Shown: piece after piece, positions 37,958-46,114 of the stretch | Position numbering within the stretch: the stretch's first letter is position 1 | Layout of the letters: every line of letters starts with the position of its first letter | NCBI RefSeq assembly: GCF_002382885.1 | Contig: NZ_NWVL01000066.1 | Span: 1 to 46,114, forward strand | Source of the DNA: Streptomyces sp. WZ.A104 | GTDB taxonomy: Bacteria > Actinomycetota > Actinomycetes > Streptomycetales > Streptomycetaceae | Direction: 5' to 3' | Length of the DNA stretch: 46,114 bases | Made by a program: the position numbers and the translations under genes | Notes under the pieces: model-generated | Databases searched by the model: none | Seen by the model: only the letters and a program-made list of their open reading frames with translations | Told to the model about the DNA's origin: nothing

Positions 37958-39225
37958 ACTCCGCCGCCACCCCCCTCCAGCTCCTGCTCCGTCTGGTGGA
38001 CGCGCAGCTCCTCCAGCTCGTGCTGGTGCTCCATGGCGGTCAGCCGGTCGGCCTCCAGCAGCTCCTGCACGTTGTCCATCAGCGTCTTCATGTCGACGAC
38101 CCCGATGAACTCGCCGCGCCGCCCGGTCACCGCGACCCGCCCCCCGCTGTCGGTCAGCACCGCCTCAAGTGCGTCGTGCAGCGTGGCGTCCCGGGTCACC
38201 GTGTCGTGCACCAGCTGCCCGGCCCGCGCCAGCGAACCGCGCGCCCGCATCAGATCGCCCCGCCGCAGCCACTTGTACGGGCGGTTCCTGCGGTCCAGCA
38301 TCAGCAGCTCGTTGTGCGGGCCGTTGCGCAGCTTGTTGAAGATCGTCTGGAGCGGGTCCTCGACCGTCACCGTCGGGAAGTCCGCGATGCCCACGTCCCG
38401 TACGCGGGTGAGGTTGAGGCGCTTGAGAGCCGCGCCCGCGCCGACGAAGCCGGAGACGAAGTCGTCCGTCGGGTTCGTCAGGATCGCCTCGGGGGTGTCG
38501 AACTGCGCGATGTGCGACCGCTCCCGCAGCACCGCGATCCGGTCACCGAGCTTGATCGCCTCGTCGAAGTCGTGGGTGACGAACACGATCGTCTTGTGCA
38601 ACTCGTGCTGGAGCCGGATCAGCTCGTCCTGGAGGTGGTCGCGGGTGATCGGGTCGACCGCCCCGAACGGCTCGTCCATCAGCAGCACCGGCGGATCGGC
38701 GGCCAGCGCCCGCGCCACGCCCACGCGCTGCTGCTGCCCGCCGGAGAGCTGGCGCGGATAGCGGCCGTGGTACTCGCGCGGGTCCAGGCCCACCAGGTCG
38801 AGCATCTCCTCCACCCGGCTCTTCACCCGGGACTTCGACCAGCCGACCATCTTCGGGACCAGGGCGATGTTGTCCGCGACCGTCATGTGCGGGAAGAGGC
38901 CCGAGGACTGGATGGCGTACCCGATCTTGCGGCGCAGCTTCACCGGGTCGATGTCGGTGACGTCCTCGTCGCCGATCCTGATCCGGCCCGAGGACGGCTC
39001 GATCAGCCGGTTGATCATCTTCAGCGTTGTGGACTTCCCGCAGCCGGACGGGCCGACGAAGACCACGGTCTCGCCCGCCCTGATGTCCATGGAGACGTTG
39101 TCGACGGCCGGATTCGGGTTGCCCGGGTACCTCTTGGTCAGGTTCTCCAGATGGATGGTGGCCCCGGATGTGGCGGCGGCCCCGTCCGCGGTCGTGACAG
39201 CGGGATCGGTCTCGGTCTCAGGCAC
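37954..39225 (-). CDS. Quaternary-amine ABC transporter ATPase with CBS domains (OpuCA/ProV-like)
   Basis: This 423-residue ATPase has Walker A GPSGCGKST (about residues 58-66), the Q-loop in GYAIQSSGLFPHMTV, signature LSGGQQQRVGVARAL, Walker B VLLMDEPFGAVDP and the H-loop FVTHDFDEA. A C-terminal region of about 130 residues with CBS-like repeats (DATLHDALEAVLTDSGGRVAVTGRRGEFIGVVD) probably senses ionic strength, as in OpuA/OpuC. The last 40 residues are Glu-rich, ending in a Gly run. GTG at 39225 has AGGGGAA upstream and overlaps the first permease by eight bases. Confidence 0.93.
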   Translation of the reverse strand: MPETETDPAVTTADGAAATSGATIHLENLTKRYPGNPNPAVDNVSMDIRAGETVVFVGPSGCGKSTTLKMINRLIEPSSGRIRIGDEDVTDIDPVKLRRKIGYAIQSSGLFPHMTVADNIALVPKMVGWSKSRVKSRVEEMLDLVGLDPREYHGRYPRQLSGGQQQRVGVARALAADPPVLLMDEPFGAVDPITRDHLQDELIRLQHELHKTIVFVTHDFDEAIKLGDRIAVLRERSHIAQFDTPEAILTNPTDDFVSGFVGAGAALKRLNLTRVRDVGIADFPTVTVEDPLQTIFNKLRNGPHNELLMLDRRNRPYKWLRRGDLMRARGSLARAGQLVHDTVTRDATLHDALEAVLTDSGGRVAVTGRRGEFIGVVDMKTLMDNVQELLEADRLTAMEHQHELEELRVHQTEQELEGGGGGV

Positions 39226-39865
39226 GGATTCCCCTCGGGATGGTCAGCCGCCCCAGCAGGACGTACGCGGCGTCGAAGAGCAGGGCGAGCACGACGATGC
39301 CCAGCGTGCCCGCGAGGACCTGGTTGATCGCGTTGGCGCTGCCCAGCGAGGCGATGCCCCGGAAGATCTCGTTGCCGAGGCCGGGCCCGGAGGCGTACGC
39401 GGCGATGGCGGCGATGCCCATCAGCATCTGGGTGGAGACCCGGATGCCGGTCAGGATCGGAGGCCAGGCGAGCGGCAGCTCCACCCGGCAGAGCCGGGCC
39501 AGCCGGGACATCCCGATGCCCGTCGCCGCGTCGACCAGCGAGGGGTCGACGCCCCGCAGCCCGACGACGGAGTTGCGGACGATCGGCAGCAGCCCGTACA
39601 GGGTCAGGGTGATCACGGTCGGCGCGACGCCGAGACCCACCAGCGGGATCAGCAGACCGATCGCGGCGAGGGAGGGGATGGTGAGGACCGTCGCCGTGGA
39701 GGTGATGGCGAGCGAGCCGCCCCAGCCGCTGCGGTAGCTCACCACCCCGATGAGCACGCCCAGCACGGTGGCGATGACCATGCACTGGAAGACCGCGCTG
39801 ACGTGCTGGAACGCGTCCGTCAGGAGCTGCTGGTGGCGGGTGTTCAGATACTCCCAGAAACTCAC
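39218..39865 (-). CDS. Quaternary-amine ABC transporter permease (first gene of operon)
   Basis: This 215-residue permease of the OpuCB/OpuCD type has five to six membrane segments. The EAA loop is at LRGVDPSLVDAATGIGMSRLARLCRVELPLAWPPI. The GTG at 39865 (VSFWEYLNTRHQQLL) is chosen because AGGGAG lies five bases upstream and this is the usual family N-terminus; a longer in-frame ORF begins at 39991 but adds unrelated residues. It is followed by ATPase, second permease and binding protein in one operon, making a complete importer. Confidence 0.9.
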   Translation of the reverse strand: MSFWEYLNTRHQQLLTDAFQHVSAVFQCMVIATVLGVLIGVVSYRSGWGGSLAITSTATVLTIPSLAAIGLLIPLVGLGVAPTVITLTLYGLLPIVRNSVVGLRGVDPSLVDAATGIGMSRLARLCRVELPLAWPPILTGIRVSTQMLMGIAAIAAYASGPGLGNEIFRGIASLGSANAINQVLAGTLGIVVLALLFDAAYVLLGRLTIPRGIRA

Positions 39866-39881
39866 ACGGCACTCCCTCGGC

Positions 39882-40355
39882 TCAGTCGGTGTCCTCGGCC
39901 GCCTGTTCCACCAGCGGGATGATCCGCAGCGGAACCGGGTTCTCCATGACGATGGCCGTGGAGGCCCGGACAATGCCATCAAATCCGACAACCCGGTCGA
40001 TCACCCGCTGAAGATCGGCGTTGGAGCGGGCGACGAGCCGGCACAGCATGTCTCCGTGGCCGGTGGTGGTGTGCAGCTCCAGCACCTCCGGCACCCCGCC
40101 CAAATGGGCCCGTACGTCGGCCCCTTGGCCCTGCTTGATCTCCAGCGTGGCGAACGCGGTGACCGGATAGCCGAGTGCCGCCGGATCGACGTCCGGGCCA
40201 AAACCCCGGATGACGCCATTCGACTGAAGGCGGTCCAGCCGCGCCTGCACGGTCCCGCGCGCCACCCCGAGCCGCCGGGAGGCTTCGAGGACACCGATCC
40301 GCGGTTCGCGTGCCAGGAGCACGATGAGCCGCCCGTCCAGATGATCGATCGCCAT
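39882..40355 (-). CDS. Lrp/AsnC family transcriptional regulator
   Basis: This 157-residue regulator has an N-terminal helix-turn-helix (LDGRLIVLLAREPRIGVLEASRRLGVARGTVQARLDRLQSNGVI) and a C-terminal RAM (ligand-binding) domain (YPVTAFATLEIKQGQGADVRAHLGGVPEVLELHTTTGHGDMLCRLVARS). It is divergent from hppD, so control of tyrosine catabolism is likely, with tyrosine or another amino acid as possible ligand; this is inferred from context. The start ATG at 40355 gives the usual family length. Confidence 0.9.
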   Translation of the reverse strand: MAIDHLDGRLIVLLAREPRIGVLEASRRLGVARGTVQARLDRLQSNGVIRGFGPDVDPAALGYPVTAFATLEIKQGQGADVRAHLGGVPEVLELHTTTGHGDMLCRLVARSNADLQRVIDRVVGFDGIVRASTAIVMENPVPLRIIPLVEQAAEDTD

Positions 40356-40477
40356 GATCCCGCCTTCGATGGTCAGCCTGTACAGATAGCCCGGCCATCA
40401 TGGCGATGGACCGGGCAGATTGACCAGTGAATACGCGAACTATTGCGCACCTTGCGATGTGGGGAGAGCCTTCGAAC
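40356..40477. promoter_or_regulatory. Divergent lrp-hppD control region
   Basis: This 122-base region between the two starts contains an imperfect repeat, TTGCGCACCTTGCGAT (40443-40458), and the ribosome site GGGGAGAG of hppD. Lrp-type regulators usually bind several degenerate sites in such regions; no clear consensus palindrome was found. Confidence 0.4.
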
Positions 40478-41623
40478 ATGACTGAGACTCTGCACACCAG
40501 CCCCGAAACCGCCCGGCAGGCCGACCCCTTCCCGGTCAAGGGAATGGACGCGGTCGTCTTCGCCGTGGGCAACGCCAAGCAGGCCGCGCACTACTACTCG
40601 ACCGCCTTCGGCATGAAACTGGTCGCCTACTCCGGACCGGAGAACGGCAGCCGCGAGACCGCGAGTTACGTCCTGACCAACGGCGCCGCCCGCTTCGTGT
40701 TCACCTCGGTGATCAAGGCCTCCACCGAGTGGGGCACGTTCCTCGCCGACCACGTCGCCGCGCACGGCGACGGGGTCATCGACCTCGCGATCGAGGTCCC
40801 GGACGCCCGCGCGGCCTACGCGTACGCCGTCGAGCACGGCGCCCGGGGCATCACCGAGCCGCACGAGGTCAAGGACGAGAACGGCACCGTCGTCCTCGCC
40901 GCCATCGCCACGTACGGCGAGACCCGCCACACCCTGGTGGAGCGCTCCGGCTACGACGGCCCCTACCTCCCCGGCTACGTCGCCGCCGACCCGATGGTCG
41001 AGCCGCCCGCAAAGCGCACCTTCCAGGCCATCGACCACTGCGTCGGCAACGTCGAGCTCGGCAAGATGAACGAGTGGTGCGCCTTCTACAACGAGGTCAT
41101 GGGCTTCACGAACATGAAGGAGTTCGTGGGCGACGACATCGCGACCGAGTACTCGGCCCTGATGTCCAAGGTCGTGGCCGACGGCACCAAGAAGGTGAAG
41201 TTCCCGATCAACGAACCGGCGATCGCGAAGAAGAAGTCGCAGATCGACGAGTACCTGGAGTTCTACGGCGGCCCCGGCGTCCAGCACCTGGCGCTCGCCA
41301 CCAACGACATCGTCTCGACGGTGCGCACCATGCGGGCCGCGGGCGTCCGGTTCCTGGACGTCCCCGACTCCTACTACGACACGCTCGGCGAGTGGGCGGG
41401 CGAGACCCGGGTGCCCGTGGAGACCCTGCGCGAGCTGAAGATCCTCGTCGACCGCGACGAGGACGGCTACCTGCTCCAGATCTTCACCAAGCCGGTCCAG
41501 GACCGCCCGACCGTCTTCTTCGAGATGATCGAGCGCCACGGTTCCATGGGCTTCGGCAAGGGCAACTTCAAGGCCCTGTTCGAGGCCATCGAGCGCGAGC
41601 AGGCCAAGCGCGGCAACCTCTGA
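40478..41623 (+). CDS. hppD: 4-Hydroxyphenylpyruvate dioxygenase
   Basis: This 381-residue Fe(II) enzyme converts 4-hydroxyphenylpyruvate to homogentisate in tyrosine catabolism. Metal ligands are H187 (AIDHCVG), H270 (VQHLALA) and E349 (FFEMIERHG), the same numbers as in the S. avermitilis enzyme, whose length is also about 381. Two vicinal-oxygen-chelate domains are visible, starting at VKGMDAVVFAVGNAKQAAHYY and FQAIDHCVGNVELGKMNEW. ATG 40478 is preferred with GGGGAGAG upstream; an upstream GTG (40427) would add 17 unlikely residues. The product homogentisate can also be a melanin precursor. A bidirectional terminator follows. Confidence 0.96.
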   Translation: MTETLHTSPETARQADPFPVKGMDAVVFAVGNAKQAAHYYSTAFGMKLVAYSGPENGSRETASYVLTNGAARFVFTSVIKASTEWGTFLADHVAAHGDGVIDLAIEVPDARAAYAYAVEHGARGITEPHEVKDENGTVVLAAIATYGETRHTLVERSGYDGPYLPGYVAADPMVEPPAKRTFQAIDHCVGNVELGKMNEWCAFYNEVMGFTNMKEFVGDDIATEYSALMSKVVADGTKKVKFPINEPAIAKKKSQIDEYLEFYGGPGVQHLALATNDIVSTVRTMRAAGVRFLDVPDSYYDTLGEWAGETRVPVETLRELKILVDRDEDGYLLQIFTKPVQDRPTVFFEMIERHGSMGFGKGNFKALFEAIEREQAKRGNL

Positions 41624-41639
41624 TCGCGCTGCCGGTGCA

Positions 41640-41686
41640 GAACGCCGCCGCGGCCCGGGGCAGTACCCCGGACCGCGGCGGCGTTC
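41640..41686. terminator. Bidirectional terminator between hppD and the TPR gene
   Basis: A 21-base inverted repeat with one mismatch (41640-41660 with 41666-41686, loop CAGTA) lies between the two convergent genes. Confidence 0.8.
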
Positions 41687-41704
41687 ACCGTTGCGCCGTC
41701 CGCC

Positions 41705-43375
41705 TCACGGACTCTCCGAAACGGATGCCGAAGCGGATGCCGAAGCCGACGGGGAGGGGGCCGGGTCCGGGGACTTCGAGGGAGCCGGAGCCGGGGCCTC
41801 GGTCTTCTCCGTCTCCGTCTTCGGCTCCGGCTTCGTCTCCCGCTCCGGCTTCGGCTCGGGGGCGGGCGGCTGCGGGGGCGCCCACATGACGCCGGGGCCG
41901 CCCGCCGGCGGGTCGCCGAGCGTCTCCAGGGCCTGCTTCGCCAGCGGCGCGGCCAGCGGCGAGAACGCCGGGTTGGTGCGCAGGGCCTCCTCAAGATGGC
42001 GGCGGGCCGGACCGTAGTCCCCCAGCTCCCGCTGGATCACGCCCAGGTGGTACGCGTACGAGGCGTTCCGCACGCCCGTGCCCACGGCCTGTGCCGCGTA
42101 CTCCAGGCCCTCCTGCGAACTGCCCGCCCGGTGCAGCGCCCAGCCCAGCGCGTCCGCCACCGCCGCACTGCGGTGCTGCGCCCGCCACTGGGCGCGCAGC
42201 AGCTCCACCGCCGCCTCCGGGTCGCCGTGATCGCTCTCGAACCGGGCCAGCAGCAGCGACTCGTCGACCCCGGCCTTCTTCGCCGCGGCCACCATCTCCC
42301 GCAGCTTCGTGTACTGGCTGCGGGCATCCCCGTCCAGTCCCTGCGCCTCGTACAGCTCGCCCAGTTCGAGGACGTACTCCGGGCGCGGCAGCTTCTCGAT
42401 CGCGCTCTGGTACGCGGTCAGCGCCTCGTCGGTGCGGTCCAGCGCCACCAGGGCCCGGGCCTTCCCGGCCAACGACGCGTGATGACCGGCCTCCGTGCTC
42501 AGCGCCGCGTCGAACTGGGCCACCGCCTCCGCCGGCTCGCCCCGTTCCCAGGCCAGCTCGCCAAGACGGTGCAGCGCCTCGGCCTTCTCGGCGGGCGTGG
42601 TCGCCCGGTCCGCCGCCTCCCGGGCGGTGGCCAGGGCGTCCTCGCGCCAGCCCTGGCCCCGGTACAGCTCGGCGGTGCGGGCCAGCGCCGGGACGCCCTT
42701 GCGCAGCTCGCCGAACTTCTCCGTCGCCGCGGTCGCCGCCTTGCGGTCGCCGAGCCCGGTGTACGCGTCGATGAGGGCGGGGTACACACTCCAGGCCTTC
42801 GGCTGCTGCTTCCGCACGGTCTCGCCCCACCGCTTCGCCGCGAGGAAGTCGTTCCGGGCGTTGGCCAGCGCCGCGAGCCCCACCCACGCCTCCCCGTTGC
42901 CGTCCTCGCCCGGCCGGACCTCCAGCGACCGCTTCAGGGCCTGCTCGGCGCGGGCGTAGTACGCCGGGTCCGCCGAGCGCCGCGCCCACTCCACGTACGC
43001 CGTGCCGAGCGTCGCCCAGGACGGGGCGTCGGAGGGGTGCGACTCCACCCACTTCTGCCGGTCCCCGATCAGCGCCGTGAGGTCCGAGAGTGCGGCGGGG
43101 GAGCCCGCGGCGGCCGCCGCCTCGGCCCGCTCGACCGGCCCCGGCTCCTTCGGGCCGTCGTCCTTCCCGTCCGGTACCGCCACCAGCGCCCCGGCCAGCA
43201 GCACCCCCGCGGCGACCGCCCCGAGCGCGGCCCGGCGCAGGGTGGTCCGCAGACCGGGAGGAGGCTGCGGTACGGCGGTGGCGCCTTCGGCGGGCATCAC
43301 GTGGGGGTCGTGCGGGGACGGCTCGGGCGGCCGGCGGGACTCGGGATCCTGCTGGGGCATGACATCCATGGCCAT
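41705..43375 (-). CDS. TPR-repeat membrane protein
   Basis: This protein of about 556 residues has a Pro-rich cytoplasmic N-terminus (about 45 residues), one membrane segment (LRRAALGAVAAGVLLAGALVAVP, about residues 46-68) and then a series of tetratricopeptide repeats between about residues 95 and 470 (for example PSWATLGTAYVEWARRSADPAYYARAEQALKRSLEVRPG and ASYAYHLGVIQRELGDYGPARRHLEEALRTNP). The C-terminal 60 residues are Pro/Lys/Glu then Ser/Ala-rich. TPR domains usually serve as protein-interaction scaffolds, here probably outside the membrane. Starts at 43378 (GTG), 43375, 43369 and 43360 (ATG) are all possible; no ribosome site decides. It is not obviously linked to hppD. Confidence 0.85.
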   Translation of the reverse strand: MAMDVMPQQDPESRRPPEPSPHDPHVMPAEGATAVPQPPPGLRTTLRRAALGAVAAGVLLAGALVAVPDGKDDGPKEPGPVERAEAAAAAGSPAALSDLTALIGDRQKWVESHPSDAPSWATLGTAYVEWARRSADPAYYARAEQALKRSLEVRPGEDGNGEAWVGLAALANARNDFLAAKRWGETVRKQQPKAWSVYPALIDAYTGLGDRKAATAATEKFGELRKGVPALARTAELYRGQGWREDALATAREAADRATTPAEKAEALHRLGELAWERGEPAEAVAQFDAALSTEAGHHASLAGKARALVALDRTDEALTAYQSAIEKLPRPEYVLELGELYEAQGLDGDARSQYTKLREMVAAAKKAGVDESLLLARFESDHGDPEAAVELLRAQWRAQHRSAAVADALGWALHRAGSSQEGLEYAAQAVGTGVRNASYAYHLGVIQRELGDYGPARRHLEEALRTNPAFSPLAAPLAKQALETLGDPPAGGPGVMWAPPQPPAPEPKPERETKPEPKTETEKTEAPAPAPSKSPDPAPSPSASASASASVSESP

Positions 43376-43466
43376 CACTGTGCGTCAGTCATACGAGCAC
43401 ACCGCGCCTTGGGATCGCTGCCGCATACGGGTTCACACCATTGGCCCCGGGTGACACGCTTGGATC

Positions 43467-44834
43467 ATGAGCGATCTCCTCGAACGGCTGCGCGCGGGAC
43501 TGCCTCCCGAGGCCCTGATCACCGATCCGGACGTCACCGCGTCCTACGCGAACGACATGGCGAGCTTCTGCGAGGCGGGCACCCCGGCCGTCGTCGTCCT
43601 CCCGCGCACGGTCGAGCAGGTCCAGCACGTCATGCGCACCGCGACCGCGCTGCGCGTCCCGGTCGTCCCGCAGGGCGCCCGTACCGGCCTGTCCGGCGCG
43701 GCCAACGCCTCGGACGGCTGCATCGTGCTCTCGCTGGTCAAGATGGACCGAATCCTGGAGATCAGCCCGGTCGACCGGATCGCCGTCGTCGAGCCGGGCG
43801 TCATCAACGCGGTGCTCTCACGCGCGGTCGGCGAACACGGGCTGTACTACCCGCCGGACCCCTCCAGCTGGGAGACATGCACCATCGGCGGCAACATCGG
43901 CACCGCGTCCGGCGGCCTGTGCTGCGTGAAGTACGGGGTCACCGCCGAATACGTCCTGGGCCTGGAGGCCGTCCTCGCCGACGGGCGGCTCCTGACCACC
44001 GGCCGCCGCACCGCCAAGGGCGTCGCCGGCTACGACCTCACCCGGCTCTTCGTCGGCTCCGAGGGCAGTCTCGGGATCGTCGTCAAGGCCGTCCTCGCGC
44101 TCAAACCGCAGCCGCCGCGGCAGCTCGTCCTCGCCGCCGAGTTCCCCTCGGCGGCCACTGCCTGTGACGCTGTGTGCCGGATCATGGAGCGCGGTCACAC
44201 CCCGTCACTCCTCGAACTGATGGACCGGACAACCGTGCGTGCCGTCAACCAGCTCGCCTCCATGGGCCTGCCCGAGTCCACCGAGGCCCTGCTGCTCTGT
44301 GCCTTCGACACCCCCGAACCGTCGGCGGACCTCGCCGCCGTCGGGGAGCTGTGCACCGCCGCCGGGGCCACCGAAGTGGTCCCGGCCGACAATCCGGCCG
44401 AGTCCGAACTCCTCCTCCAGGCCCGCCGGATGTCGCTCACCGCGCTGGAGACCGTCAAGTCCGCCACGATGATCGACGACGTCTGCGTCCCGCGCTCGCA
44501 GCTCGGCGCGATGCTCGCGGGCACGGCAGCCATCGCCGAGGAGTACGACCTCACCATCGGCGTCTGTGCCCACGCGGGCGACGGCAACACCCACCCCGTC
44601 GTCTGCTTCGACCACGCCGACCCCGACGAGTCCCGCCGGGCCAGGGAGTCCTTCGACGCGATCATGGCGCTCGGCCTGGAGCTCGGCGGAACCATCACCG
44701 GCGAACACGGCGTCGGTGTCCTCAAGAAGGAGTGGCTCGCCCGCGAACTGGGGGAGACCGGCATCGAGCTCCAGCGCTCCATCAAGGCCGCCTTCGACCC
44801 GCTCGGCCTCCTCAACCCCGGCAAGCTCTTCTGA
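43467..44834 (+). CDS. FAD-linked oxidase (GlcD-like)
   Basis: This 455-residue flavoenzyme of the GlcD/D-lactate dehydrogenase family oxidises 2-hydroxy acids. The FAD-binding PCMH domain is in the first half (VVVLPRTVEQVQHVMRTATALRVPVVPQGARTGLSGAAN), and TIGGNIGTASGG and FVGSEGSLGIVV follow. The C-terminal half ends with GDGNTHPV, TGEHGVGVLKKEWL and FDPLGLLNPGKLF, the family signature. No iron-sulfur domain is present. Candidates are glycolate or D-lactate oxidation; substrate cannot be decided. Its end is 22 bases from the convergent ssgG. Confidence 0.9.
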   Translation: MSDLLERLRAGLPPEALITDPDVTASYANDMASFCEAGTPAVVVLPRTVEQVQHVMRTATALRVPVVPQGARTGLSGAANASDGCIVLSLVKMDRILEISPVDRIAVVEPGVINAVLSRAVGEHGLYYPPDPSSWETCTIGGNIGTASGGLCCVKYGVTAEYVLGLEAVLADGRLLTTGRRTAKGVAGYDLTRLFVGSEGSLGIVVKAVLALKPQPPRQLVLAAEFPSAATACDAVCRIMERGHTPSLLELMDRTTVRAVNQLASMGLPESTEALLLCAFDTPEPSADLAAVGELCTAAGATEVVPADNPAESELLLQARRMSLTALETVKSATMIDDVCVPRSQLGAMLAGTAAIAEEYDLTIGVCAHAGDGNTHPVVCFDHADPDESRRARESFDAIMALGLELGGTITGEHGVGVLKKEWLARELGETGIELQRSIKAAFDPLGLLNPGKLF

Positions 44835-44856
44835 CCCCCGCTCCTTACCAGGGCCC

Positions 44857-45339
44857 TCACGCCTCACCGTCCTGCGACGGCGTCTCGTCCGCCGACCACG
44901 GGTCGCCCAGCCACAGGTCGTCGGCGGGCAGCGGGGCCAGCAGCTCCGCGAGTGCCTCGTCGATGCCGAGCCGGTCGCTCTCGGTGCCCGGCGGCACCAC
45001 CCGCAGCGTCCGCTCGACCCACGCGGCCACGGCGGCCGAGGGCACTTCGAGGAGGGCGTTGCCGTCGGGGGAGGTCAGGGCCACGCAGATCACGCTGCGG
45101 CCCGCGACCTTCGTCGGCCAGATCCGTACGTCCCCGTGCCCGCACGGCCGGAACACGCCCTCCACCAGCAGCTCCCGGGCGAACGTCCAGTGCACGGGCG
45201 ACTCGGAGCCGATGTGGAAGGCGATGTGCACGGCGTAGGGGTCGTCGGTGCGATACGTCAGCCGGGCGGGTACGGGGATGGACCGCTCGGGGGACAGGAC
45301 GAGCTTCAGCTCCAGCTCACGTTCCACGATGTTCATCAT
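44857..45339 (-). CDS. ssgG: SsgA-like sporulation/cell-division regulator SsgG
   Basis: This 160-residue protein of the SsgA-like family is found only in morphologically complex actinobacteria, where members steer septum placement and peptidoglycan remodelling in sporulating hyphae. Family motifs are visible: LVLSPERSIPVPARLTYRTDDPYAVHIAFHIGSESPVHWTFARELLVEG and GHGDVRIWPTK, followed by LTSPDGNALLEVP. Neighbours (FAD oxidase, TPR, hppD) match the position of ssgG as I recall it in S. coelicolor, hence the symbol. Starts ATG 45339 and ATG 45336 are adjacent; GGAAGG lies about 11 bases upstream. SsgG there is needed for correct septum localisation. Confidence 0.85.
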   Translation of the reverse strand: MMNIVERELELKLVLSPERSIPVPARLTYRTDDPYAVHIAFHIGSESPVHWTFARELLVEGVFRPCGHGDVRIWPTKVAGRSVICVALTSPDGNALLEVPSAAVAAWVERTLRVVPPGTESDRLGIDEALAELLAPLPADDLWLGDPWSADETPSQDGEA

Positions 45340-45586
45340 GAGAATGCACGACCTTCCGGTGCTCGTGGGCCGGTCCCGTGACCGTCCCGCACAAGGAGAG
45401 AGCGCCCTCCCCGCCACCTATTACGCGACTTCTCAAAAAAACTTCGGGTCATCTCGAAAGTGGTCCCAAACAGGCGGACCGGCCCGGGGGCGGGCGGCTG
45501 TCTGATAGATGTGGACCCTTGTATTGAGGCCGTCCGCCCGCCCGGCGGGGACGGCCTGAGGCCTCGAAGAGATACGGGACCCGCTG
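45340..45586. other. Divergent region between ssgG and the DUF2510 gene
   Basis: This 247-base stretch without a recognised gene should hold both promoters. It is slightly A-rich near 45430-45475 (runs of A before CTTCGGGTC). No clear operator was found. Confidence 0.4.
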
Positions 45587-46114
45587 ATGAGCGCGCCAAC
45601 TCCGGCACCCGGTGACGAAAGCCCCCGCGAGGGCTACTACCCCGACCCGTCCATCCCCGGATACGTCCGGTACTGGAACGGTGCGTCCTGGGTCCCCGGT
45701 ACGAGCCGCCCCGCGCCCCAGCAGGCCGCCCCGGGCTCCCCGGGGAGCCCTCAGGCCCAGGCCCAGGCCCCGGCACCGGCACCGGCGACTCCGTCGGCTC
45801 CCATGACTCCCGCGGCTCCTGTGACCCCCGCGGACGAGACCGGTCCGATCTTCTTCGACGAAGAGGACGACGCGACCCCGGCATCCTCCGGCCCTTCCGG
45901 CTCCTCCGGCCCGGCCGGGCCGGACGGCCCGGAGGCCGCGTCCGTCTGGCAGGCGGACACCGCCCGGCAGACCGGCTTCGGCGGCGAACGGGACCGTCGG
46001 GTCTCCTGGGGCGGTGCGACGCCGGAGCCCGGGGCCCCGGCGCCGCAGCCCGGTCGGCCCGCGGACCCGAGGGCGGCCGCCGCTTCGCCGCCCGTCGACC
46101 CGCGCGGCTCCGTG
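45587..46114 (+). CDS. DUF2510-domain protein, partial (cut by window end)
   Basis: This open frame runs from ATG 45587 to the last base with no stop (176 codons seen). The N-terminus carries a DUF2510 motif (GYYPDPSIPGYVRYWNGASWVPGT, residues about 16-40), found in actinobacterial membrane proteins, followed by a Pro/Ala/Gly/Glu-rich stretch. Such proteins commonly end in an RDD or other transmembrane domain, but that part lies outside the window. It is divergent from ssgG. Function is unknown. Confidence 0.8.
   Translation, partial: MSAPTPAPGDESPREGYYPDPSIPGYVRYWNGASWVPGTSRPAPQQAAPGSPGSPQAQAQAPAPAPATPSAPMTPAAPVTPADETGPIFFDEEDDATPASSGPSGSSGPAGPDGPEAASVWQADTARQTGFGGERDRRVSWGGATPEPGAPAPQPGRPADPRAAAASPPVDPRGSV

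Noticed and set aside
1..46114. Prophage, integrative element or biosynthetic cluster
   Set aside because: No integrase, transposase, att-like repeats, PKS/NRPS or phage structural genes; gene order and composition look like conserved core chromosome.

Overview
The window is ordinary chromosomal DNA from a Streptomyces-type actinobacterium. The evidence is the very high GC content with a strong G/C bias at third codon positions, GTG starts, many -10 boxes of the TANNNT type placed six or seven bases before a start codon (leaderless genes), and marker genes such as an SsgA-like sporulation protein, an NnaR-type HemD/winged-helix regulator and a SigU-like sigma factor. From memory, the order acyltransferase - narK - nnaR - sigU/anti-sigma - HelD-like ATPase - malic enzyme - HU - murA - yqgE - sugar ABC/GH20 - Mo-hydroxylase - hppD - ssgG resembles a core segment of the S. 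coelicolor chromosome (around SCO2960 down to SCO2923). No tRNA, rRNA, CRISPR array, insertion sequence, prophage or antibiotic cluster was recognised.

Layout. 0-4 kb: membrane acyltransferase, nitrate/nitrite transporter narK and the nitrate regulator nnaR, with GlnR-like boxes before both. 4-8 kb: two convergent overlapping GNAT acetyltransferases, a CGNR zinc-finger protein, an ECF sigma factor and its zinc-binding membrane anti-sigma factor. 7.8-12.7 kb: a HelD/HelR-like RNA-polymerase-associated ATPase, a probable small RNA closed by a strong terminator, an ACT-domain malic enzyme and the nucleoid protein HU. 12.8-14.3 kb: a frameshifted DUF2000 gene divergent from an AraC regulator, with two different tandem-repeat arrays at the shared start region. 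14.3-16.9 kb: murA facing away from yqgE and a DUF3039 gene. 17-21.9 kb: a sugar ABC transporter plus GH20 hexosaminidase under a near-perfect DasR (dre) operator, forming an N-acetylglucosamine-oligosaccharide uptake and processing unit. 22.2-27.2 kb: a three-subunit molybdenum hydroxylase operon with odd features. 27.3-30.4 kb: a membrane-anchored hypothetical protein, an MFS exporter and a Doc-type toxin-antitoxin pair. 30.6-34.3 kb: an SF2 helicase, an IclR regulator and a Lon-type (S16) exported protease-like protein. 34.3-36 kb: a half-length MFS protein, a small protein and an ArsR regulator with a repeat-rich operator. 36-39.9 kb: a complete glycine-betaine-type ABC importer. 39.9-46.1 kb: an Lrp regulator divergent from hppD, a TPR membrane protein, a GlcD-like FAD oxidase, ssgG, and the start of a DUF2510 protein cut by the window end.

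The most unusual items are: the molybdenum hydroxylase large subunit, which lacks the catalytic glutamate and the GGxFGxK motif, together with a [2Fe-2S] subunit carrying a 350-residue low-complexity extension; the regularly spaced operator array in front of the arsR-like gene; the tripled translation start of the AraC gene beside a 9-bp repeat array and a broken DUF2000 gene; and the structured RNA between the HelD-like gene and malic enzyme. None is proven to be a new system from sequence alone.
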